Shown here: positions 8,446 through 12,606 of the stretch, one piece after another
How positions within the stretch are numbered: the stretch's first letter is position 1
Layout of the letters: each line of letters begins with the position of its first letter
Assembly (NCBI GenBank): GCA_002314945.1
Contig: DCHV01000038.1
Location: 4,987-17,592 of the forward strand
Length of the DNA: 12,606 nucleotides
Reading direction: 5' to 3'
Origin: Prevotellaceae bacterium UBA1743
GTDB lineage: Bacteria; Bacteroidota; Bacteroidia; Bacteroidales; Bacteroidaceae
Notes under the pieces: generated by a model
Seen by the model: the letters and a program-made list of their open reading frames with translations, nothing else
The model's database searches: none
Told to the model about the DNA's origin: nothing
Position numbers and translations under genes: made by a program

Positions 8446-9173
8446 AATCCTGCTGCTAAAATTTCCACTATATGAATAAACTTGATGGGCAGTCCCTGTC
8501 TCTTGGCCACACCCTGCATGTGCATCAGGCACGAAGAGTCGGGTCCCGTCACATATTCGGCACCTGTGGCGATGTGACGATTCACCTTCTCGGTACCCAT
8601 GCGTGTCGATACATCAGGTTCCTCTACCGAGAACATACCGCCAAAGCCACAGCATTCGTCAGGCCTCTCCGGTTCCATTACCGTGATGCCTTCCACCAGA
8701 CCCAGCAAATCCTTGATTTTCGAGAAGGGGGCTATGTTGCGTTCCGAGGGAGAAGACAAGCCCAACTCCCTCACTCCGTGACAACTGTTGTGTACACTCA
8801 CCTTGTGAGGGAAGCGTCCAGGCACCTTATCCACCTTGAGCACATCGTGCAGGAATTCCACCACATCCATCGTCTTAGCTGCAGCCTTGCACGCATGATT
8901 CGTGATGTCGGGATGGAAGAATCTCACGTATGCGGCACAACTGGCCGAGGGAGCCACCACATAGTCGTATTTCTGAAATAGAGCATCGTAGTTCTCTACC
9001 AGCTGATGTGCCATAGTCTGGAAGCCTGCGTTGCCCATAGGCTGTCCGCAGCATGTCTGCTTCTCGGGGTAATCCACATCCAATCCATAGTGCCTCAGCA
9101 GTTTGTAGGTAGCCACTCCCACCTCGGGGTAGAGAGCATCCACATAGCAAGGCACGAACAATCCTATCTTCAT
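8442..9173 (-). CDS. lutA: LutA, cysteine-rich (CCG domain) lactate oxidation protein
   Basis: This 243-residue protein from the ATG at 9171-9173 (MKIGLFVPCYVDALYPEVGV) has the two cysteine-rich CCG domains of the LutA/YkgE/GlpC family. CCGQPMGN lies at 41-48 with C79, and CCGFGG at 174-179 with C131 and C215. CCG domains bind an unusual iron-sulfur cluster in heterodisulfide-reductase-like enzymes. It is expected to be the catalytic-side subunit with LutB and LutC, oxidising L-lactate to pyruvate. The frame stays open to 9236, but that extension would run through the hairpin at 9191-9225 and lacks family similarity, so the later ATG is preferred. The lutA TGA overlaps the lutB ATG (ATGA). 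Confidence 0.95.
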   Translation of the reverse strand: MKIGLFVPCYVDALYPEVGVATYKLLRHYGLDVDYPEKQTCCGQPMGNAGFQTMAHQLVENYDALFQKYDYVVAPSASCAAYVRFFHPDITNHACKAAAKTMDVVEFLHDVLKVDKVPGRFPHKVSVHNSCHGVRELGLSSPSERNIAPFSKIKDLLGLVEGITVMEPERPDECCGFGGMFSVEEPDVSTRMGTEKVNRHIATGAEYVTGPDSSCLMHMQGVAKRQGLPIKFIHIVEILAAGL

Positions 9174-9180
9174 GTATCTT

Positions 9181-9225
9181 AAACAAAATTGCTTCTCCAC
9201 ATCCCTGTGCAGGACATGGAGAAGC
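9181..9225 (-). terminator. Intercistronic hairpin with U-tract between aldA and lutA (attenuator-like)
   Basis: Read on the minus strand, GCTTCTCCA (9225-9217) pairs perfectly with TGGAGAAGC (9199-9191) around a 17-nt loop containing CCTG/CAGG, and is followed by AATTTTGTTT (9190-9181). It fills most of the 75-bp aldA-lutA gap and ends 7 nt before the lutA ATG. It may act as a leaky terminator or a stability element that sets aldA and lutABC at different levels. The U-tract is interrupted, so full termination is unlikely. Confidence 0.6.
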
Positions 9226-9248
9226 GGGTAATCCATCAGTCAGTTCAC

Positions 9249-10679
9249 TTATTTTGTCTGCAGGTAAGTCACATGGGTCGAGAGGTATTCCTCCACGCCA
9301 TGCTTACCGTCAGCACCACCGATACCACTCTTCTTCACACCTGCATGGAAGCCCTGGATAGTCTCGAAGTGAAAACGGTTCACGTAGGTCTCACCAAACT
9401 CCAGTTCGCGGCAGAAGCGTGCAATCAGGTTGATGTCGTTGGTGAATATACTGCTTGCCAAACCATACTCGCAGTCATTGGCCCATGCCAGTACCTGGTC
9501 GGCATCCTCAAACTCGATGATGGGCAGTACGGGACCAAAGGTCTCCTCGTGAATGATATCCATGTCCTGCGTACAGTTGTCCAGCAACGTAGCGGGATAG
9601 AAATAGCCCTTGTTGCCTATGCGGCTACCACCACAGAGCACCTTGGCACCCTGGGCAACTGCCTTGGCCACCTTGGCCTCTACGCTCTCCAGAGCACGCT
9701 GTTCTACCAGCGGACCCATATCGACATCGCCCGAGAAGGGGTCGCCCACCTTTACAGCCTTGAACTTCTCCAGCAGTTTGGCGGTCAGAGCCTCCTTCAC
9801 ATCCTTGTGGATATACAGACGCTCCGCGTTGTTGCAAATCTGGCCATTGTTGCCGATACGGCTGTCCAGAATAGCCTGAGCTGCCAAATCCAGGTCGGCA
9901 TCGGGGAATACGATAACAGGAGCCTTGCCACCCAATTCCAGGGAAACCTTGGTGATATTGTTGGCAGCAGCCTTCATGATGCTCTCTCCGGCACCCACGC
10001 TACCTGTCACACTCACGATATCAATCTTGGGACTACCAGCCAGGGCGTTACCTATCACGCTACCCTTGCCCGTCACCACGTTGAACAGACCAGCGGGAAG
10101 ACCCACCTCGTCCACCACCTTGGCAAACTCGGTACAGTTCTCGGGAGTCAACTGGCTCGGCTTTATCACGATGGAGCAACCTGCTATCAGGGCAGCTGCA
10201 GCCTTGCGTGCAATCAGGAAGAAGGGGAAGTTCCAGGGCAGGATACCAGCAACCACGCCGATAGGCTTCTTGCTCAGCAGGATGCTCTCGTTACGGTTGT
10301 CACTCTGGATGATTTCGCCCTCGATATGACGAGCGAAACTTGCCATATAATCAAAGTACTCGGCGGTAACAACCACCTCGATGGTAGCCCAGTTGCGAGT
10401 CTTTCCCTGTTCGCGCATGATGATTTCCACAAACTCATCCTGACGTGCGCGTACGCCTGTTGCTATCTTCTTCAGGTATCCGGCACGCTCGCAGGCAGGC
10501 ACCTTGGCCCACTCCTTCTGTGCTGCCTTTGCTGCATCCAAAGCAGTTTCCACATCCTCTATTGTACCCTCGGGCTGACGGCTGCAAACCTCCTCTGTAG
10601 AAGGATTCAGTACGTCAATCCACTTACCATTGCTACTCTCAACGAACTTACCGTTGATGTACATTTTCAAGTCTTTCAT
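9249..10679 (-). CDS. aldA: Lactaldehyde dehydrogenase AldA (NAD-dependent aldehyde dehydrogenase)
   Basis: This 476-residue protein is strikingly close to E. coli AldA along its whole length, sharing for example GEIIQSD (121-127), ILPWNFPFFLIARK (146-159), ITKVSLELGGKAP (242-254), HEETFGPVLP (377-386) and GFHAGVKKSGIGGADGKHG (443-461). Catalytic features are all present: N150, the base E248, nucleophile C282 in NNGQICNNAERL, and E378. E. coli AldA oxidises L-lactaldehyde from fucose or rhamnose breakdown to L-lactate, and also glycolaldehyde. The lutABC genes directly downstream would take that lactate to pyruvate, which supports the same role here. It is the first gene of the minus-strand block and lies 45 bp below a strong Bacteroidetes promoter with overlapping dyads. 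Some substrate range uncertainty remains, as is usual for the family. Confidence 0.93.
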   Translation of the reverse strand: MKDLKMYINGKFVESSNGKWIDVLNPSTEEVCSRQPEGTIEDVETALDAAKAAQKEWAKVPACERAGYLKKIATGVRARQDEFVEIIMREQGKTRNWATIEVVVTAEYFDYMASFARHIEGEIIQSDNRNESILLSKKPIGVVAGILPWNFPFFLIARKAAAALIAGCSIVIKPSQLTPENCTEFAKVVDEVGLPAGLFNVVTGKGSVIGNALAGSPKIDIVSVTGSVGAGESIMKAAANNITKVSLELGGKAPVIVFPDADLDLAAQAILDSRIGNNGQICNNAERLYIHKDVKEALTAKLLEKFKAVKVGDPFSGDVDMGPLVEQRALESVEAKVAKAVAQGAKVLCGGSRIGNKGYFYPATLLDNCTQDMDIIHEETFGPVLPIIEFEDADQVLAWANDCEYGLASSIFTNDINLIARFCRELEFGETYVNRFHFETIQGFHAGVKKSGIGGADGKHGVEEYLSTHVTYLQTK

Positions 10680-10705
10680 ACGCTTAATTCATTTATTTTT
10701 GTTAC

Positions 10706-10739
10706 AAAAGTGATTAAAACTTTCCAAAAGTACACTTTT
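10706..10739. promoter_or_regulatory. Candidate operator: paired AAAAGT/ACTTT dyads over the aldA promoter
   Basis: AAAAGT at 10726-10731 and ACTTTT at 10734-10739 form a 6-bp dyad with a 2-bp spacer covering the -7 box. A second set, AAAAGT 10706-10711 and AACTTT 10718-10723, sits 20 bp (two helical turns) downstream, near the expected start site. The region is A/T-rich, and part of the first dyad is the -7 box itself, so this is only suggestive of a repressor site. No regulator gene is in the window. Confidence 0.3.
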
Positions 10740-10755
10740 TTTCTCATTTCACAAA
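10725..10755 (-). promoter_or_regulatory. Bacteroidetes-type promoter for aldA-lutABC block
   Basis: On the minus strand TTTG (10755-10752), 19 bp, then TACTTTTG (10732-10725) match the Bacteroides primary-sigma consensus TTTG-N19-21-TAnnTTTG exactly. Transcription would begin near 10720 and give a ~40-nt leader before the aldA ATG at 10679. Confidence 0.8.
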
Positions 10756-10774
10756 CAATCCGCCTTTTTTTTTG

Positions 10775-10799
10775 AAAAAATTCACACACGCAGGTGTGT
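10775..10799 (-). terminator. Rho-independent terminator of the Fib_succ_major gene
   Basis: On the minus strand ACACAC (10799-10794), loop CTGC, and GTGTGT (10789-10784) form a perfect 6-bp stem, followed by GAA and TTTTTT (10780-10775). It lies 13 bp past the stop of the 224-residue gene and 20 bp before the aldA -33 box, so it separates the two transcription units. Confidence 0.85.
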
Positions 10800-10812
10800 A
10801 CTTCATCCCTCG

Positions 10813-11487
10813 CTACGGACACACAGCACGTACAGACCGGCCGAAGAAAGGGCGATAGGCATAGGAATCCCAGTATCGGATACCGCCAAGGAAGTACATG
10901 CCATAGGCAAAGTTCTCGCCATGCTCCTCGAGCGAGCTCGACCAGCAGCAGCCATACGTACCCGCGCCATCGAGCGCATCTCCCCACCATCCACCGGCGG
11001 CAGGCAGGAAGATGGAATTCCCATTTGTCCTGGAAGACACCCTGTAGCCTCTTGTACCCTTCTGGACGGTCAACGTCCACGTGCACTTCGTGAGCAACTC
11101 CCTCAGCTCTGCGTAGGTCGGCATACGCCACGTGCCTCCCCAGTTGGCCGTAGCGGCATCATCCTCCGGTTCAAGCAGCTTCTTACCTCCCCGGTTGTTG
11201 TATTTCTCCAAGAGCAAGGAACCTCCGCTGGCAGAAACGAAATACGTATTCCAGTCGTAGCACGATTTCGGTTTCGTCTCGCCCCAGGCAAAGTAGTCGC
11301 CATACTCCTCGGGCGCAGAAGCACCTATGTTGCACGAAGCCCACTTTACCGACAGGCCGAGCTCGACAGCCTCGCCCGCCCCGGACGAGGACGCCTCCTC
11401 CGGAGTAAAGTTCCGCACACCCCGGGCATAGGAACCAGCCGAGCAGAGGAACATGCCGAGGAAGGAAAGCAAATATACAAATTTCAT
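10813..11487 (-). CDS. Exported Fib_succ_major-type paralogous domain protein
   Basis: This 224-residue protein has an N-terminal signal peptide (MKFVYLLSFLGMFLCSAGSYA, likely cut after A21). C15 is not in a good lipobox, so it is probably not a lipoprotein. The mature part is a single domain of the 'Fibrobacter succinogenes major paralogous' type common in Bacteroidales: VELGLSVKWASCNIGA at 41-56, EEYGDYFAWGETKPKSCYDW at 60-79, TWRMPTYAELRELL at 119-132, FLPAAGGWWGD at 160-170, CWSSSLEEHGENFAYGMYF at 181-199 and a terminal RSVRAVCP. It is Gly/Trp/Tyr-rich and cell-surface in nature; the molecular function of the family is not established. It has its own promoter (11552-11583) and terminator (10775-10799), so it is monocistronic. 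Members often occur as dispersed paralogues, which fits a lone gene beside metabolic genes. Confidence 0.85.
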   Translation of the reverse strand: MKFVYLLSFLGMFLCSAGSYARGVRNFTPEEASSSGAGEAVELGLSVKWASCNIGASAPEEYGDYFAWGETKPKSCYDWNTYFVSASGGSLLLEKYNNRGGKKLLEPEDDAATANWGGTWRMPTYAELRELLTKCTWTLTVQKGTRGYRVSSRTNGNSIFLPAAGGWWGDALDGAGTYGCCWSSSLEEHGENFAYGMYFLGGIRYWDSYAYRPFFGRSVRAVCP

Positions 11488-11523
11488 TTCGAGAACTGAT
11501 TATGAGCCAAGTCTATTGTTCGT

Positions 11524-11549
11524 CGTGATATCCTATCATGAATATCACG
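11524..11549. repeat. Perfect 8-bp inverted repeat at the Fib_succ_major start site
   Basis: CGTGATAT (11524-11531) and ATATCACG (11542-11549) are exact complements around a 10-bp centre. The repeat begins 3 bp downstream of the -7 box, where transcription should start, so it could be an operator or a 5' leader hairpin that protects the mRNA. Confidence 0.55.
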
Positions 11550-11551
11550 TG

Positions 11552-11583
11552 CAAAGATAGAATATTCCCATAGATTACACAAG
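11552..11583 (-). promoter_or_regulatory. Bacteroidetes-type promoter for the Fib_succ_major gene
   Basis: On the minus strand CTTG (11583-11580; consensus TTTG), 20 bp, then TATCTTTG (11559-11552) match TAnnTTTG fully at -7. The expected start near 11547 gives a ~60-nt leader before the ATG at 11487. Confidence 0.65.
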
Positions 11584-11790
11584 AATCTACAAGGTAGCAT
11601 GTGTGATTTTACACATTTTTGATAGATACGCCTTGTTTTTTGAGTATGTTCAATCTGGAAGAATGAGACGGAGTTTGCAGTCCGAATGTCATTGCGTAAC
11701 CTTCAGTATCGGGATGGTCTGCTGAATCTCCCACTTACATTGGCGGACAGAATGACGGATTACATAAAGTAAGTCGCAACAGGGGGGACA

Positions 11791-12219
11791 TTAAGGGAAT
11801 AATGTATTTAATACAGGAAACAATTCACTTAATGCAGATACTATTAAACCGACAAATGAAGAAAAAATGATAACGTCGATAAACGTAATGACAAGTCCTA
11901 CTATTGCCATTCCGCGAGGGGAGTAAAACAATCCAAAAAAACATAGGACAAAACCTAAAAACCAAATAAACCAGCCAACAACAGGAATCCATCCTAAAAC
12001 GAGACCAAGTATAGACATGACGAAACCAGCAGTTGCAAGCCCATTAGATTGGTTTCCAACTACAACTACAGTTTCGTTCGGTTGTTGAGGTGGTGAAACA
12101 ATAAACTGGGGAGATGAGACAGGGACTTCTCTTACTCCCATGGGATAGCCACATTTGGGACATGCTTTCGCCTTGTCTGAAATTTCAGCCCCACATTCTT
12201 GACATTTAATAATAGCCAC
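11791..12219 (-). CDS. Zinc-ribbon membrane protein (DUF4190-like)
   Basis: From a GTG at 12217-12219 the product is 142 residues, beginning MAIIKCQECGAEISDKAKAC. C6-x2-C9 and C20-x2-C23 form a zinc ribbon. A Pro/Gln-rich linker (~35-60) leads to three hydrophobic stretches: ~61-80 and ~82-99, broken by GWIPVVGW, then ~103-130. The Gly spacing (GLATAGFVMSILGLVLG, then GMAIVGLVITFIDVII) resembles DUF4190/TM2-like small membrane proteins of unknown function. The frame continues to an ATG at 12288, but the extra 23 residues are not family-like and would start inside the structured RNA at 12269-12482, so the GTG is preferred; which start is used is not proven. The gene is clearly more AT-rich than its neighbours to the left. 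Its role is unknown. Confidence 0.75.
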   Translation of the reverse strand: MAIIKCQECGAEISDKAKACPKCGYPMGVREVPVSSPQFIVSPPQQPNETVVVVGNQSNGLATAGFVMSILGLVLGWIPVVGWFIWFLGFVLCFFGLFYSPRGMAIVGLVITFIDVIIFSSFVGLIVSALSELFPVLNTLFP

Positions 12220-12268
12220 AATATTTACTTTTACCAATAGTTCCTCTTGGCATAAAACAATATTATAC

Positions 12269-12482
12269 AAAAAAGGTGTGGGAACCATAGTGTTTCCTCA
12301 CCCTCTATCAGGCTCCTGGTAATGCCTCACTGTAGGTCAGAAAACAATAGACCCACACAGTTAGCATATACCATCCCTCTGGGGATTGAATATACAACAA
12401 TTATGGGTGCTATTGCCCATCATCCCTACAGTTTAGAATCTTACCAGGATTCGATAGATGAGATGATTTTCAATACACACCT
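12269..12482 (-). ncRNA. Long rod-folding small RNA candidate, 6S RNA-like
   Basis: Hand-folding the minus strand gives one long irregular hairpin of about 50 pairs. Helices in + coordinates, from base to tip: 12274-12280/12476-12482; 12297-12300/12459-12462; 12304-12309/12453-12458; 12315-12322/12441-12448 (CCTGGTAA/TTACCAGG); 12329-12336/12425-12432 (ACTGTAGG/CCTACAGT); 12345-12355/12404-12415 (11 pairs, one bulge); tip 12364-12377/12382-12395 with a four-base loop. The outer helix is followed by TTTTTT (12274-12269). The largest open loop (16 and 13 nt) lies just inside the terminal helix. Two pairs are G-U on the minus strand but C-A on the plus, favouring minus transcription. 6S RNA has this kind of architecture, and the length is right. 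I cannot confirm the family by sequence; a leader for the zinc-ribbon gene is the main alternative. Confidence 0.6.
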
Positions 12483-12508
12483 GCCGACATTTTTAATGTA
12501 CGACGATG

Positions 12509-12538
12509 CAAGTATACCACTTTATTTTTGATTGCAAA
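12509..12538 (-). promoter_or_regulatory. Possible promoter for the structured RNA
   Basis: On the minus strand TTTG (12538-12535), 18 bp, then TATACTTG (12516-12509) fit the Bacteroidetes consensus with one -7 mismatch and a spacer one base short. Transcription from about 12503 would read through the rod and stop at the T-run, giving roughly 235 nt. Confidence 0.45.
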
Positions 12539-12606
12539 AGAACAAAACGAATATTTTTCTAAAAATAGAATTAACATTTCGTATTTGTATATTCTAACTT
12601 AAAAAT

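Larger units (their letters stand above)
11488..11790. other. 303-bp spacer between the Fib_succ_major gene and the zinc-ribbon gene
   Basis: Next to the left gene it holds that gene's promoter and an 8-bp inverted repeat (annotated separately). At 11599-11616 there is a short dyad, ATGTGT and ACACAT around GATTTT, about 16 bp upstream of the -33 box, followed by TTTTT. ACTTAC (11733-11738) and GTAAGT (11769-11774) are complementary but 30 bp apart. A 42-codon open frame on + (11644-11772) has no recognisable similarity. I see no gene and no clear terminator for the zinc-ribbon gene here. Confidence 0.5.

Noticed and set aside
7102..8475. 457-codon open frame on the + strand across lutB
   Set aside because: His/Leu/Cys-rich antisense shadow of lutB, whose motifs and ATGA junctions are unambiguous.
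8446..8532. N-terminal extension of lutB to an upstream ATG
   Set aside because: It lies inside lutA in another frame and lacks family similarity; the ATGA start at 8445 is far better.
9189..10775. 528-codon open frame on the + strand across aldA
   Set aside because: Antisense shadow of aldA; the minus strand aligns end to end with E. coli AldA including catalytic residues.
11644..11772. 42-codon + frame containing LPLTLADRMTDYIK, considered as a transposase remnant
   Set aside because: Too short, no match I can name, no inverted repeats or target duplications around it.
12276..12358. Shorter hairpin closed by GTGTGGG (12276-12282) and CCCACAC (12352-12358), read as a riboswitch-like attenuator
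   Set aside because: It competes with the long rod, has a large unpaired interior, and matches no riboswitch core I know. It remains a possible alternative fold.
12322..12531. 69-codon open frame on the + strand
   Set aside because: It lies almost wholly on the opposite strand of the structured RNA, has no recognisable motif, and its composition follows the helices; treated as chance.

Overview
The window looks like a piece of a Bacteroidales chromosome (Bacteroides/Prevotella type). The evidence is the protein families (a 'Fibrobacter succinogenes major paralogous' surface protein, a Bacteroidetes-type MetA next to a U32 protein, a GH101-like secreted glycosidase), the lack of strong Shine-Dalgarno sites, and promoters of the form TTTG-N(18-20)-TAnnTTTG. 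It is mostly ordinary chromosome. No insertion sequence, phage gene, CRISPR array, tRNA or rRNA was seen.

Layout. The left edge (1-277) holds the 3' part of rpmA (ribosomal protein L27) and its perfect hairpin terminator. A secreted GH101/GH129-like glycosidase follows on the + strand (308-1786). Its last bases overlap the 3' end of a long minus-strand gene block, 10679 down to 1776, in the order aldA, lutA, lutB, lutC, ABC-F ATPase, metA, U32 protein. The internal junctions are two ATGA overlaps, a 21-bp gap, a 4-bp gap and a 14-bp overlap, so the block may be one transcript. A near-perfect Bacteroidetes promoter (10725-10755) drives it, and a terminator-like hairpin lies between aldA and lutA. 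The metabolic logic is clear: AldA oxidises L-lactaldehyde (from fucose or rhamnose) to L-lactate, and LutABC oxidises lactate to pyruvate. The last three genes (ABC-F, MetA, U32) have unrelated housekeeping roles: translation, methionine synthesis and probably RNA hydroxylation.

Right of aldA, also on the minus strand, lie a small exported Fib_succ_major protein with its own promoter and terminator (10775-11559), a 303-bp spacer, and an AT-rich zinc-ribbon/DUF4190-like membrane protein (start probably GTG at 12219).

The most unusual item is in the AT-rich right end. About 214 nt (12269-12482, minus) fold by hand into a long rod of seven stacked helices that end in CACACC followed by six T, with a promoter-like pair just upstream. 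This has the architecture of a 6S-like small RNA and has no protein-coding explanation. Family membership is inferred, not shown.
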